This document shows, piece by piece, positions 1-9,059 of a stretch of DNA of 64,000 nt. Positions within the stretch are counted from its first letter, which is position 1, and each line of letters starts with the position of its first letter. The position numbers and the translations under genes were made by a program. The stretch is from Aquibium microcysteis. Lineage in GTDB: Bacteria > Pseudomonadota > Alphaproteobacteria > Rhizobiales > Rhizobiaceae. The stretch lies in assembly GCF_014495845.1 (NCBI RefSeq), contig NZ_CP061080.1:5446001-5510000 (forward strand), given 5' to 3'. The notes beneath the pieces were generated by a model. It saw only the letters and a program-made list of their open reading frames with translations. It had not been told where the DNA came from and searched no databases.

Positions 1-1334
1 TGGCCGAGGCGCGCCACGCCGCCAACGTCGCGGCTTCGGCATTTCCCGCCTGGTCCCGGACGCCGCCGGCCGAACGGCGCGCCGTGCTCGAGCGCGCGGC
101 CTCGATCCTTCTCTCCCGCAGCCAGGATTTCGCCGCCGCCATCGGCGACGAGATCGGCGGCACGGCGGATTGGGCCGATCTCAACTGCCGTCTCGCCGCG
201 TCGATCCTGCGCGAGGCGGCTGCGATGACGACGCAGATCGGCGGCGAGGTGATACCGTCCGACAGGGCCGGATCGCTGTCCCTGGCGGTGCGGCGACCCT
301 GTGGCGTCGTGCTCTCGCTCGCACCGTGGAATGCGCCGCTGGTGCTCGGCGTGAGGGGCATCGCCATGCCGCTTGCCTGCGGCAACACGGTCGTCTTCAA
401 GGCGTCGGAACTGTGTCCGCGCACGCATGCGATGATCGGCGATGTCTTCGCCGAGGCGGGGTTGCCGGCGGGCGTGGTATCCGTCGTCCACAACGCCGCC
501 GACGAGGCGAGCGAGATCGCGGAGTCTCTGATCGCCCATCCCGCCGTGCGCCGCGTCACCTTCACAGGCTCGACACGTGCCGGCCGGGTCGTCGCCGAAC
601 TCTGCGCGCGCCACCTGAAGAAGGTGCTGCTCGAACTCGGCGGCAAGGCGCCCCTGATCGTGCTGGACGACGCCGACATCGACGAGGCGGTCGGAGCCGC
701 GACCTACGGCGCCTTCTTCAACCAGGGCCAGATCTGCATGTCGACGGAGCGGGTCCTCGTCCACGAGGACGTGGCCGATGCCTTCCTGGAAAAATTCGCG
801 GCGCGGGCGCGCGCGCTGAAGGCCGGCGATCCGCGCCTCGGGCGCTGCGCGCTTGGTCCGATGATCGGCGAACAGGCCGCGCAGCGCGTCAAGGCGATGA
901 TCGACGATGCCGTCGCCAAGGGCGCGCGCGTGGTCGCCGGCGGACGCCTCGACGGTGCCTTCCTCGACGCGACCATCCTCGACGGGCTGACGCCGTCGAT
1001 GCGCATCTACTACGAGGAATCCTTCGGTCCCGTGGCGTCTGTCATGCGCTTCGGCGACGTCGACGAGGCGGTCTCGATCGCCAACGACACGGAATACGGC
1101 CTTGCCGCGGCGGTGTTCGGCCGCGACGTGACGCGTGCGCTTGCCGTGGCCGAACGGCTGGAAACCGGCATCTGCCACATCAATGCGGCGACGATCCAGG
1201 ACGAGCCGCAGATGCCGTTCGGCGGCATGAAGTCCTCTGGCTACGGCCGCTTCGGTGGGCGCGCCGGCATCGACGAGTTCACCGAATTGCGCTGGATCTC
1301 CATCCAGAGCGGCAGCCAGGACTATCCGCTGTGA
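1..1334 (+). CDS. aldehyde dehydrogenase, 5'-truncated by window edge
   Basis: NAD(P)-dependent aldehyde dehydrogenase whose N-terminus (roughly 40-50 residues) lies before the window. The frame is open from base 3 and reads an ALDH-like N-terminal segment (AFPAWSRTPPAERR) before any start codon, so the GTG at 84 is internal. The ALDH fold is clear: APWNAP in the cofactor-binding region, FTGSTRAGR, the general-base glutamate in LELGGK, and the catalytic cysteine in GQICMS (codon 735-737). The style resembles the salicylaldehyde/vanillin dehydrogenase (NahF/Vdh) branch, which suggests an aromatic aldehyde substrate, but this is family-level inference. It probably ends an upstream operon, because a 361-base regulatory-looking gap follows. 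Confidence 0.93.
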   Translation, partial: AEARHAANVAASAFPAWSRTPPAERRAVLERAASILLSRSQDFAAAIGDEIGGTADWADLNCRLAASILREAAAMTTQIGGEVIPSDRAGSLSLAVRRPCGVVLSLAPWNAPLVLGVRGIAMPLACGNTVVFKASELCPRTHAMIGDVFAEAGLPAGVVSVVHNAADEASEIAESLIAHPAVRRVTFTGSTRAGRVVAELCARHLKKVLLELGGKAPLIVLDDADIDEAVGAATYGAFFNQGQICMSTERVLVHEDVADAFLEKFAARARALKAGDPRLGRCALGPMIGEQAAQRVKAMIDDAVAKGARVVAGGRLDGAFLDATILDGLTPSMRIYYEESFGPVASVMRFGDVDEAVSIANDTEYGLAAAVFGRDVTRALAVAERLETGICHINAATIQDEPQMPFGGMKSSGYGRFGGRAGIDEFTELRWISIQSGSQDYPL

Positions 1335-1379
1335 ACGGCGCGGTCCGATCTCCGTTCCGGCGGCAGCCGTCGGCCGACG

Positions 1380-1535
1380 TGTATACAGGACGGGGGCAGG
1401 CTGTCCTCTCGGACATCCGGGTTCACCGGTCGCCGACAAGGTGTCGCAAGACTTGTGGCATGGGGGCTCCCGGGCGTTGTGACCATGAGATCGTCGGCAA
1501 GGTCGTGAGCCACCGTCCTTCACCGTGTGTATACA
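1380..1535. promoter_or_regulatory. pair of TGTATACA palindromes upstream of the ALDH/ABC operon
   Basis: The 361-base gap 1335-1695 contains no gene. It holds two identical 8-bp palindromes, TGTATACA, at 1380-1387 and 1528-1535, each preceded by G and starting 148 bp apart, which is close to 14 helical turns. GTATAC-centred palindromes are typical of GntR-family repressor operators, so this looks like a two-site operator, possibly with looping, for the operon starting at 1696. The regulator is not in the window. The motif is seen directly; the function is inferred. Confidence 0.45.
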
Positions 1536-1695
1536 TTTTTTGCAACCACCTCGTGACAGAAGCCCTTTCCCGCCCTACCTTGTCGGCGAAACGTGACGCC
1601 AGGCGGGAAGGAGCGGAACCTCTGCGGTTCCGTCGCCCGGCGTCCCGTGCGGGTGCGGGCCGCAGCCGCTCGCGCGACATCGTGGGAGGAAGAGC

Positions 1696-3159
1696 ATGAA
1701 TGTGATGTACAGGCCGTCGAGCGCACCGAAGGCGCCCGAGCGATTCTTCATCGGCGGTCGGTGGGTGGACCCGATCTCGCGCCAGACCCTGAAGGTCGTG
1801 TCGCCGACCACCGAGGAACTGCTGATCACCTATCCCGAGGCAGGGCCGGCCGACATCGATCGTGCCGTGGCGGCCGCCCGCGACGCTTTCGACAACGGCC
1901 CATGGCCGCGCATGGCGCCGTCCGAGCGTGCCCGCTACCTGCGCAAGGTCGCCGATCTGCTGACGGCCCGCCTCGACGAGATCGCCCATGCCTGGACCCT
2001 CCAGGTCGGCGCGCCGATCTCGCTGACGAAGAAGCTGGTCGGCCAGAATCCGACGCTGTTCAACTACTATGCCGACCTGATCGAGAAATACCCCTTCGTC
2101 GACGAGCGCCGGCGCGACGACGGCGGCCGGGTGCGCGTGGTCAAGGAGCCGGTCGGCGTCTGCGCGGCCATCACCCCGTGGAACGCGCCGCTGGTGCTCC
2201 TGAGCTACAAGATCGCGGCCGGTCTGGCCGCCGGCTGCACCATGGTCGCCAAGCCGTCGCCCGAGACGCCGCTGGAGGCCTACATCCTGGCCGAATGCAT
2301 CGAACAGGCCGGTCTGCCGCAGGGCGTGTTCAACATCGTCCCGGCCGGCCGCGAGGGCGGCGACTATCTCGTCCGCCACAAGGGCATCGACAAGGTCGCC
2401 TTCACCGGCTCGACGGCCGCCGGCAAGCACATCGCCGCCGTCTGCGCCGAGCGACTGGCCCGCGTCAGCCTCGAACTCGGCGGCAAGTCGGCCGCCGTGC
2501 TGCTCGACGACGCCGACTTCGCCAAGGCGCTGCCGAGCCTCATGGTCTACACCATGCCGATCACCGGCCAGGTCTGCTTCTCGCTCACCCGCATCCTGGT
2601 GCCGGAGCGCCGCGAGAAGGAGTTCCTCGACCTCTATCTGGGCGCGGTCTCGAACATCAAGGTCGGCGATCCCTTCGATCCTGCCACCCAGATGGGACCG
2701 CTCACCATGGCCCGCCAGCGCGCCCGCGTCGAAGGCTACATCGCCGCCGGCCGGGCGGAAGGCGCACGCGTCGCCTGCGGCGGCGGCCGCCCGCGCGGGC
2801 TGGACAAGGGCTTCTACGTCGAGCCGACGGTGTTCACCGGCGTCACGCCGCACATGAAGATCGTCCAGGAGGAGATCTTCGGCCCGGTCGTCTCGGTGCT
2901 GACCTATCGCGACGAGGACGACGCCGCCGACAAGGCCAACAACTCGGCCTTCGGGCTCAGCGGCGCCGTCTACGCGTCCGATCCCGAGCGCGGCTACCGC
3001 ATGGCGCGGCGCATGCGCACCGGCAGCGTGACGGTCAACGGCATGATCGTCGATCCCAAGCATCCCTTCGGCGGCTTCAAGCAGTCCGGCATGGGACGCG
3101 AGGGCGGACCCGAGGGCCTCGACAACTACGTCGAGACCAAGACCATCCACTTCGCCTGA
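1696..3159 (+). CDS. aldehyde dehydrogenase family protein
   Basis: 487-residue NAD-dependent aldehyde dehydrogenase and first gene of the importer operon. The ATG at 1696 follows a strong ribosome site (GGGAGGAAGAG). Seen in the protein: FFIGGRWVDP at the N-terminus, the cofactor motif TPWNAP, FTGSTAAGK, catalytic Glu260 in LELGGK and nucleophile Cys294 in GQVCFS, and the C-terminal PFGGFKQSG signature. Length is normal for the family. It differs from the flanking ALDHs in the active-site surroundings (GQVCFSLTR instead of GQICMS), so it probably has a different substrate. Fifty-nine bases separate it from the binding-protein gene, which suggests the product of the imported compound is oxidised by this enzyme. 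Confidence 0.93.
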   Translation: MNVMYRPSSAPKAPERFFIGGRWVDPISRQTLKVVSPTTEELLITYPEAGPADIDRAVAAARDAFDNGPWPRMAPSERARYLRKVADLLTARLDEIAHAWTLQVGAPISLTKKLVGQNPTLFNYYADLIEKYPFVDERRRDDGGRVRVVKEPVGVCAAITPWNAPLVLLSYKIAAGLAAGCTMVAKPSPETPLEAYILAECIEQAGLPQGVFNIVPAGREGGDYLVRHKGIDKVAFTGSTAAGKHIAAVCAERLARVSLELGGKSAAVLLDDADFAKALPSLMVYTMPITGQVCFSLTRILVPERREKEFLDLYLGAVSNIKVGDPFDPATQMGPLTMARQRARVEGYIAAGRAEGARVACGGGRPRGLDKGFYVEPTVFTGVTPHMKIVQEEIFGPVVSVLTYRDEDDAADKANNSAFGLSGAVYASDPERGYRMARRMRTGSVTVNGMIVDPKHPFGGFKQSGMGREGGPEGLDNYVETKTIHFA

Positions 3160-3218
3160 CCGCTCAGGGGCGGCAGGCGACCAGACTGACCAGACGAAAC
3201 GGCAACAGGGAGGAAACC

Positions 3219-4415
3219 ATGCTGAGACGTACATTCATCGCGCTGGCCGCATCCGCGGCGGCGATCGCGGCCGCAGCGCCGGCCTTCGCACAAGACGTGA
3301 TCCGGCTCGGCGCCAGCGCGCCGAAATCCGGTCCGCTCGCCGGCGGCGCCGCCGTCACCCACTGGCCCAACATCCAGCTCTGGATGAAGGAAGTGAACGA
3401 TGCCGGCGGCCTCAAGGTCGGCGACAAGCAGATGAAGCTCGAACTCGTCGAGTATGACGACAAGACCAACGGCGAGGAGGCGATCAAGAACATCCAGCGT
3501 CTCGCCACGGTCGACAAGGTCGACTTCATCGTCACCCCCTATTCCACGGGCCTCAACATCGCCACCGCGCCGATCATCGCGCGCTACGGCTATCCGCACA
3601 TCACCACCAGCGCCGCGACCGACGGCGTCGCCGAATTCGCCAAGCGCTGGCCGAACTCGTTCTGGATGCTCGGCACGTCGAGCCAGCTCGCGGCCGGCGC
3701 GGTCCAGGCGCTCACCAAGCTCAAGGAAAAGGGCGAGATCGGCAACAAGGTCGCGCTGGTCAACGTCGCCGACGCCTTCGGTCTCGAGCTCGTCGGTGCC
3801 GCCAAGCCGGCGCTCGCGGCGGCCGGCTTCGAGATCGTCTACGAGAGCTCCTATCCGCTGGGCACGCAGGACCTCGCTCCGGTGATCAGCGGCGCCAAGG
3901 CGGCCGCACCCGATGCCTTCGTGGCCTTCTCCTATCCCGGCGACACTTTCGCGCTCACCGAGCAGGCGCAGGTCCAGGGGCTGAACGTCGGCGCCTTCTA
4001 CACCGGCGTCGGCACCGCCTTCCCGGCCTTCGCCGGCCGCTTCAAGGAAGCCGCAAACGGCGTTCTCGGTATCGGCGGCGTCAACTCCGAAGACGAGAAG
4101 ATCAAGGCCTACCTCGCCAAGCACCAGGAAGTGACCGGCGCCACGCCGGACTTCTGGGCCTCCGCCACCACCTATGCCGGCCTGCAGGTTCTCGGCCAGG
4201 CCATCGAGAAGGCCGGGACGCTCGACAAGGCAGCCGTGGTCGACGCCATCCGCACGGGCACCTTCCAGACCATCATCGGCGAGATCTCGATGCCGGAGAA
4301 CGTCAACAGGAACGTCTGGACGGTCGGGCAGTGGGAGAACGGCATCTTCAAGGCGGTCGCTGCCGACGGGCTTCCGGTGGCCGGTGACCCGGTGAAGAAG
4401 CCGGCCTGGCAGTGA
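3219..4415 (+). CDS. branched-chain-amino-acid-type ABC transporter substrate-binding protein
   Basis: 398-residue periplasmic binding protein of the LivK/HAAT type (Peripla_BP_6). The ATG at 3219 has AGGGAGGAAA just upstream and begins a classical signal peptide (MLRRTFIALAASAAA, cleaved after AFAQ near residue 22). The mature part opens with IRLGASAPKSGPLAGG and shows the usual two-lobe features, such as VDFIVTPYSTG and the ligand-pocket segment ITTSAATDG. A longer open frame runs into it from upstream in the same phase but is a shadow of the preceding ALDH gene. The ligand cannot be read from sequence; members of this family also carry aromatic acids, amides and urea. With three aldehyde dehydrogenases nearby, a small organic acid or alcohol is plausible. 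Confidence 0.92.
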   Translation: MLRRTFIALAASAAAIAAAAPAFAQDVIRLGASAPKSGPLAGGAAVTHWPNIQLWMKEVNDAGGLKVGDKQMKLELVEYDDKTNGEEAIKNIQRLATVDKVDFIVTPYSTGLNIATAPIIARYGYPHITTSAATDGVAEFAKRWPNSFWMLGTSSQLAAGAVQALTKLKEKGEIGNKVALVNVADAFGLELVGAAKPALAAAGFEIVYESSYPLGTQDLAPVISGAKAAAPDAFVAFSYPGDTFALTEQAQVQGLNVGAFYTGVGTAFPAFAGRFKEAANGVLGIGGVNSEDEKIKAYLAKHQEVTGATPDFWASATTYAGLQVLGQAIEKAGTLDKAAVVDAIRTGTFQTIIGEISMPENVNRNVWTVGQWENGIFKAVAADGLPVAGDPVKKPAWQ

Positions 4416-4538
4416 CGGCCTGACGCAGGCGAGATCGCCCGTCCTGCGCCCGCGCGGCGAGGGGAGGGGCTTCGGACGGGGAATGCGAGGGGGCGTTCCC
4501 CGTCGGGACGAACGAAGACAGGACCAGATCGCAACCAG

Positions 4539-5405
4539 ATGAACATCATCGTCACCGGCATCCTGCTCAGCGGCACCTACGCGCTCGTCGCGCTCGGCCT
4601 CACGCTGCAGTACGGCGTCGCCCGCATCATGAATCTCGGCAATGGCGAGACGCTGGTCGCGGCCTGCTTCGTCGCCTTCTGGCTCTACACCGGATTCGCG
4701 ATCAACCCGCTGGTCGGGCTGCTGCTCATCGCGCCCGCCGCCTTCGCCATCAACTGGGGCATCTATGCGGTCGCGCTGCAGCCGCTGGTCAAGCGGGCGA
4801 AGAACCGCGGCCAGCTGGAAGTGGATTCCATCCTCGCCACCTTCGGCCTGCTCTTCCTGCTGCAGGGCCTCATGATCCTCGCCTTCGGCGGCGAGTACCG
4901 CTCCTACACCTTCCTCGCCGAGCGCTTCGATCTCTTCGGCAATTCCTACGGGCTGAACCGCGTCGTCGCCTTCCTCGCCGCGGTCCTCATCGCCGGAGGG
5001 CTCTGGTTCTTCCTCTACCGCACCCGCCAGGGAACCGCCCTGCGCGCCGTCGCCGTCGACCCGAACTCGGCCAACCTCGTGGCGATCGACGTCGCCCGCA
5101 CGGCCGCCTTCGCCTTCGCGCTCGGCGGCGCGCTCACCGCCTGCGGCGGTGCGCTCCTGTCCACCTTCTACACCTTCAACGCTTCGATGGGCGTCGTCTT
5201 CACCATGAAGGCGCTGATCATCGTCATCATGGGCGGTGTCGGAGACGTCCGCGGCGCGGTGCTCGCCGCCCTCATTCTCGGCATCGCGGAGACCTTCGTG
5301 GCGAGTGTCATCGATCCGGGCCTGACGCTGGCCGCCACCTACGGCCTCTTCATCCTGGTTCTCCTGTTCCGGCCGCAGGGCATCTTCGGGAGGGCGCCGA
5401 CATGA
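4539..5405 (+). CDS. livH: branched-chain-amino-acid-type ABC permease, LivH family
   Basis: 288-residue polytopic inner-membrane permease of the LivH family; forms the channel together with the LivM-type permease encoded next. It starts directly with hydrophobic segments (MNIIVTGILLSGTYALVALG) and has about eight predicted membrane spans. The conserved LivH patterns GLTLQYGVARIMNLGNGE near the N-terminus and the cytoplasmic ATPase-contact loop (FTMKALIIVIMGGVGDVRGA) near residues 225-245 are visible. Its stop overlaps the next start by 4 bases (ATGA), indicating translational coupling. Substrate specificity resides mainly in the binding protein, so the symbol denotes the family only. Confidence 0.92.
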   Translation: MNIIVTGILLSGTYALVALGLTLQYGVARIMNLGNGETLVAACFVAFWLYTGFAINPLVGLLLIAPAAFAINWGIYAVALQPLVKRAKNRGQLEVDSILATFGLLFLLQGLMILAFGGEYRSYTFLAERFDLFGNSYGLNRVVAFLAAVLIAGGLWFFLYRTRQGTALRAVAVDPNSANLVAIDVARTAAFAFALGGALTACGGALLSTFYTFNASMGVVFTMKALIIVIMGGVGDVRGAVLAALILGIAETFVASVIDPGLTLAATYGLFILVLLFRPQGIFGRAPT

Positions 5406-6370
5406 TGGGCCTCACGCCGCAGGAGACGAAGAACCTCGGGATCGGCGCGGCTCTGATCGCGCTTGCGGCCCTGCTGCCGCTCTTCGACCAGGGCTTCTAC
5501 CTGTCGATCTCGGTCAACATCGTCCTCTACGCCGCGCTCTGCACCGCCTGGGCGCTGTTTTCGGGGCCGACCCACTACGTCTCGCTCGCCACCGCCGCCT
5601 TCTACGGCCTCGGCACCTATTCGGTCGGCCTCGGCATCGAGGTGCTGCCCTATCCGCTGCTCCTGCTCATCGCCGCCGCCATCGGCGCGGTCATGGCCGG
5701 GCTGGTCGGAGCGGCGACGCTGCGCATCTCGGGCGTCTATTTCGTCATCTTCACCTTTGGTCTCGCCGAACTCGTGCGCCAGCTCGTCACCTGGACGCAG
5801 ACCAAGGTCTCGACCGCCATGGGCCTCTACGTCTTCACCGAGATGACCGAGAGCCACATCTACTGGATGCTTCTGGCGCTCACCGGCGCCGTGTTCCTGA
5901 CCAGCTTCCTGATCGCCCGCTCGCGGCTCGGCTTCGCCATGACCGTCATCGGCAACGACGAGACGGTGGCGCGCCATGTCGGCATCGATACGGCGCGCTC
6001 GAAGATCATCCTGTTCATGATCTCCGGCGCCTTCATCGCCATGGCCGGCGCCATCACCGCGCCGCGCTACATCTACATCGAGCCGCCCTCGGCCTTCAAT
6101 CCGATGATCTCCTTCCTGGTCGTCATCATGGCGCTGCTCGGCGGCACCAGGCGGCTGTGGGGTCCGCTGGTCGGCGTCATACCCTTCACCATCGTCATGG
6201 ACTTCATCTCGTCCAACTTCCCCAACCACACCATGATCGTGGTCGGCCTCGCCTTCCTGGCGATCGTCTACCTGATCCCGCACGGCGTGACCGGGCTTCT
6301 GGAGAAGGTGCAGGCCCGCTGGAAGCAGCGCTCCGCCCCCGCCGCGGTGGCCAAGGAGAAGCCGGCATGA
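5402..6370 (+). CDS. livM: branched-chain-amino-acid-type ABC permease, LivM family
   Basis: 322-residue second permease subunit of the importer. It shows about nine to ten hydrophobic helices, the LivM-type pattern NIVLYAALCTAWALFSGPTH near residues 40-60, and the coupling helix region AMTVIGNDETVARHVGID near residues 180-197 that touches the ATPases. The C-terminus becomes charged (QARWKQRSAP). It is translationally coupled to livH. A 184-base repeat-bearing gap, unusually long for this operon, separates it from livG. Confidence 0.92.
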   Translation: MMGLTPQETKNLGIGAALIALAALLPLFDQGFYLSISVNIVLYAALCTAWALFSGPTHYVSLATAAFYGLGTYSVGLGIEVLPYPLLLLIAAAIGAVMAGLVGAATLRISGVYFVIFTFGLAELVRQLVTWTQTKVSTAMGLYVFTEMTESHIYWMLLALTGAVFLTSFLIARSRLGFAMTVIGNDETVARHVGIDTARSKIILFMISGAFIAMAGAITAPRYIYIEPPSAFNPMISFLVVIMALLGGTRRLWGPLVGVIPFTIVMDFISSNFPNHTMIVVGLAFLAIVYLIPHGVTGLLEKVQARWKQRSAPAAVAKEKPA

Positions 6371-6554
6371 AGAACGTGATGGCTGGCAGGCCACCCCCAC
6401 GCCTCACCCCGCCTGGGCGAGCCGTTCGTCTCGCCCGTCCTGCGGCCCCCCACGAGGGGGAGGGGGGCGCCGACGGTGCAGAATCCCCCTCCCCCCTGAG
6501 GGGAGGGGTAAGGGGTGGGGGTAAGGCACCGGTCGTCGCGATGGAGCGCCGCGC
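6371..6554. repeat. GC-rich palindromic repeat between livM and livG
   Basis: The gap contains C-tract/G-tract blocks that can form a large hairpin: an ACCCCCACGCCTCACCCC-like left side and a right side reading CCCCTCCCCCCTGAGGGG followed by GGGTAAGGGGTGGGGGT (about 6482-6522). The right half is nearly the same as the repeated block at 58798-58835 downstream of hutH, so this is a dispersed intergenic element rather than an operon-specific signal. Its place inside an operon suggests it may act on mRNA stability or attenuate expression of the two ATPases; that is inference. Confidence 0.7.
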
Positions 6555-7283
6555 ATGACCGCCGCCCTCTCCATCCGCGCCGCGCGCAAGGCCTTCGGCG
6601 GCCTCGTCGCCGTCAACGACGTTTCCTTCGAGGTGAAGCAAGGCGAACTGCTCGGTCTGATCGGTCCGAACGGCTCCGGCAAGACGACCATGCTGAACCT
6701 GATTTCCGGCGCGCTGCCGCCGACATCGGGCGAGATCCTGCTCGACGGCAGGCGCATCTCCGGCCTGCCGGCGCATGCCATCGCCCGGCAGGGCGTGTCG
6801 CGCACCTTTCAGCTGGTGCGCGTCCTGCCCTCGCTCGACGCCGAGGAGAACGTCATGTCGGGCGCGGTCTTCGGCCTTGTCCGGCTCTGGGGCGAGGATG
6901 CCCGCCGGCGCGCGCGCGTGCTGCTCGACCGCGTCGGCCTCGGCGATCGTGCCCACATGCCCGTCGCAGCCATGACCTATATCGACCAGAAGCGCGTCGA
7001 ACTCGCCCGCGCGCTCGCAGCGGATCCGCGCGTGCTGCTGCTCGACGAATGGCTGGCCGGCCTCAACCCGAGCGAACTGCAGATCGGAATTTCGCTGATC
7101 GACGAGCTGCGCCGCGAGGGCCGCACCATCGTCATGGTCGAGCACGTGATGGACGCCATCCGCTCGCTCTGCGACCGCTGCGTGGTGATGAGCTCGGGCC
7201 GGATGATCGCCGAGGGCGCCGTCTCGGAGACCCTGTCCGATCCGGAAGTCGTGCGCGCCTATCTGGGAGACGACGATGCTTGA
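6555..7283 (+). CDS. livG: branched-chain-amino-acid-type ABC ATPase, LivG family
   Basis: 242-residue ATP-binding subunit. Walker A is GPNGSGKTT near residues 37-45; Walker B is VLLLDEWLAGL near residues 160-170; the switch histidine lies in VEHVMDAI. The ABC signature is non-canonical: where LSxGQ is expected the protein reads AAMTYIDQKRVELAR. LivG proteins often vary here, and the partner LivF supplies an intact signature. The DEWLAGL Walker B/D-loop (W instead of the usual P) is also a LivG-type variant. It begins 184 bases after livM and overlaps livF by 8 bases. Confidence 0.92.
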   Translation: MTAALSIRAARKAFGGLVAVNDVSFEVKQGELLGLIGPNGSGKTTMLNLISGALPPTSGEILLDGRRISGLPAHAIARQGVSRTFQLVRVLPSLDAEENVMSGAVFGLVRLWGEDARRRARVLLDRVGLGDRAHMPVAAMTYIDQKRVELARALAADPRVLLLDEWLAGLNPSELQIGISLIDELRREGRTIVMVEHVMDAIRSLCDRCVVMSSGRMIAEGAVSETLSDPEVVRAYLGDDDA

Positions 7284-9057
7284 GGTGCAGAACCTCTCCG
7301 TCAGCTACGGCCGGCACCGCGCGCTGGAAGGCGTCGGCGTCAGGGTCTCGAAGGGCGAGATCTGCGTCATCCTCGGTGCCAACGGCGCCGGCAAGTCGAC
7401 GCTGCTGAAGACCATCGCCGGCATGGTCAAGCCCGAGGCGGGCGCGGCGATCGCCATGAACGGCCGCGCCATTGCCGGCATGAAGCCGCACCGGATCGTC
7501 GAGGAGGGCATCGCGCTGGTGCCGGAGGGCCGCGGTATCTTCGGCGAGCTGACGGTCGCCGAAAACCTGCAGCTCGGCGCCTTCGCCAACCGCGCCCGGC
7601 GCCACGAGCACGCGACGCTGGAACTGATCTACCAGCTGTTCCCGCGGCTCGCTGAGCGCAAGCGCCAGATCGCGCGCACCATGTCCGGCGGCGAACAGCA
7701 GATGGTGGCGATCGGCCGTGCGCTGATGTCGAAGCCCGACATCCTGATGCTCGACGAGCCCTCGCTCGGCCTGTCGCCGCTGCTCACCAAGGAACTGTTC
7801 CGCTCGCTGAAGCAGGTCGCCGCCACCGGCGTCGGCATCCTGATGGTCGAGCAGAACGCCCGCCAGAGCCTGGCCATCGCCGACCGCGGCGTGCTGATCG
7901 AGAACGGCCTCGTGACCGGCGAGGGCCGCGCCGCCGATCTCGCCACCGACCCGGCCGTCGTCAGCGCCTATCTCGGCGGCGGCGCCAAGGCCGCACCGAA
8001 GCCGGCTGCCGCCGGGTCCGGCCTGCTGCCGTCGATCAAGCTGCCGCCGGCGCTGAAGCTGCCGCTCGACCCCGCCGCCTGGCGCGGCGCGATCGGCGAC
8101 ATCGCCGGCCGGGCAGGCCGCGTGCAGGCCGCCTTCGTGCGGGCGCTGCGCCGCGACACCGCCGTGCCGAGTGCCTTCGCCGGGCGCTACGATCCGAAGG
8201 CGGGCACCGACCCCTGGGCCGAGCTGGCGCAGGCGCAGCCGATCGCATCGCCCACCCGCCCGGTGTCGAGCGACGCGCACCGGCTCGGCCTCGACGCCGA
8301 TCTCTTCGCCGCCCGCGCCGCCCGCATCCAGGCCGCCTATGTCCGCGCCCTGCGCGCCCGGATGCGCCAGCCCAGCGCCTTCGAAGGCCGCTTCGACGCC
8401 GGTGCCGGCGCCGACGCCTGGGCCCGGCTCGACGCCGAACTCGAACGCGGGCCGGCCGGCCGCGCGCAGCCGGCCGACCTGCGCCGTCTGTCGAAGGATT
8501 CCGTGGCGCTGGCACGAAGCGCCGGCGAGCGGCTGTCGGCCCATGTGGAGGCGCGCCGCAAGGCCTCCGCGATGCCGTCCGCCTTCCAGCCGCGTCCGGA
8601 GGTCGCGCCGGCGCGCGGGCCCGACGCGCCAACCGCGCGCGGGCAGCGCCCCACCGCCAGCCACGGCCTGATCGGCCACAACAGCGCCCGCTTTGCAGTG
8701 GATGACGAGACGGCGCGGCCGGCCGAGGCGCCGGCGCCGCGTGTCGTCATGCCCGACCCGGCCGGTCTCGCTGCCCGAGCCGCCGCAATCCAGGCCGCGC
8801 ATGTGGCGTCGCGCCGCAAGGCGCTCGTCGCCTTCACGTTGCCTGCTGCGCCGCCGCCGCCGGCCGAGGAACCCGCAGCGCCGTCGCAGCCGGTCGTCGA
8901 GCCCGCGGTCGACGAAGCGCCGGATGCCGACATCGCGGCCGGCGTCGATGGGTACGTCCCGGTCGCCGCGGCGGTCGAGATCCGCCGCACGAAGAAATCG
9001 GACAATTTCAACGATGCTTCCACCCCCAGGAAGCGGAAGAAGCGCAAGGAGGCTTGA
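7276..9057 (+). CDS. livF: LivF-family ABC ATPase with long repetitive C-terminal extension
   Basis: 593 residues, versus about 235 for a normal LivF. Residues 1-233 are a complete ATPase: Walker A GANGAGKST (34-42), signature MSGGEQQM, Walker B ILMLDEPSLGL, H-loop region MVEQNARQ, ending AYLGGG. Residues 234-593 are an Ala/Pro/Arg-rich, probably disordered tail with at least four degenerate copies of an 'RxxRIQAAxVxALR...PSAFxGRxD' motif (near 280, 347, 420 and 500). The first two copies continue as AGxDxWAxL. A GLIGHNSA motif (IGHNS, which I associate with rhizobial proteins) lies near residue 464, and the end is basic (RKRKKRKEA). There is no stop or frameshift between the parts, so this is one protein. 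Tail function is unknown. Confidence 0.9.
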   Translation: MLEVQNLSVSYGRHRALEGVGVRVSKGEICVILGANGAGKSTLLKTIAGMVKPEAGAAIAMNGRAIAGMKPHRIVEEGIALVPEGRGIFGELTVAENLQLGAFANRARRHEHATLELIYQLFPRLAERKRQIARTMSGGEQQMVAIGRALMSKPDILMLDEPSLGLSPLLTKELFRSLKQVAATGVGILMVEQNARQSLAIADRGVLIENGLVTGEGRAADLATDPAVVSAYLGGGAKAAPKPAAAGSGLLPSIKLPPALKLPLDPAAWRGAIGDIAGRAGRVQAAFVRALRRDTAVPSAFAGRYDPKAGTDPWAELAQAQPIASPTRPVSSDAHRLGLDADLFAARAARIQAAYVRALRARMRQPSAFEGRFDAGAGADAWARLDAELERGPAGRAQPADLRRLSKDSVALARSAGERLSAHVEARRKASAMPSAFQPRPEVAPARGPDAPTARGQRPTASHGLIGHNSARFAVDDETARPAEAPAPRVVMPDPAGLAARAAAIQAAHVASRRKALVAFTLPAAPPPPAEEPAAPSQPVVEPAVDEAPDADIAAGVDGYVPVAAAVEIRRTKKSDNFNDASTPRKRKKRKEA

Positions 9058-9059
9058 AC

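Noticed and set aside
1423..3234. 603-codon minus-strand open frame upstream of the importer genes
   Set aside because: Antisense shadow of the aldehyde dehydrogenase at 1696-3159; it would also cover the TGTATACA region.
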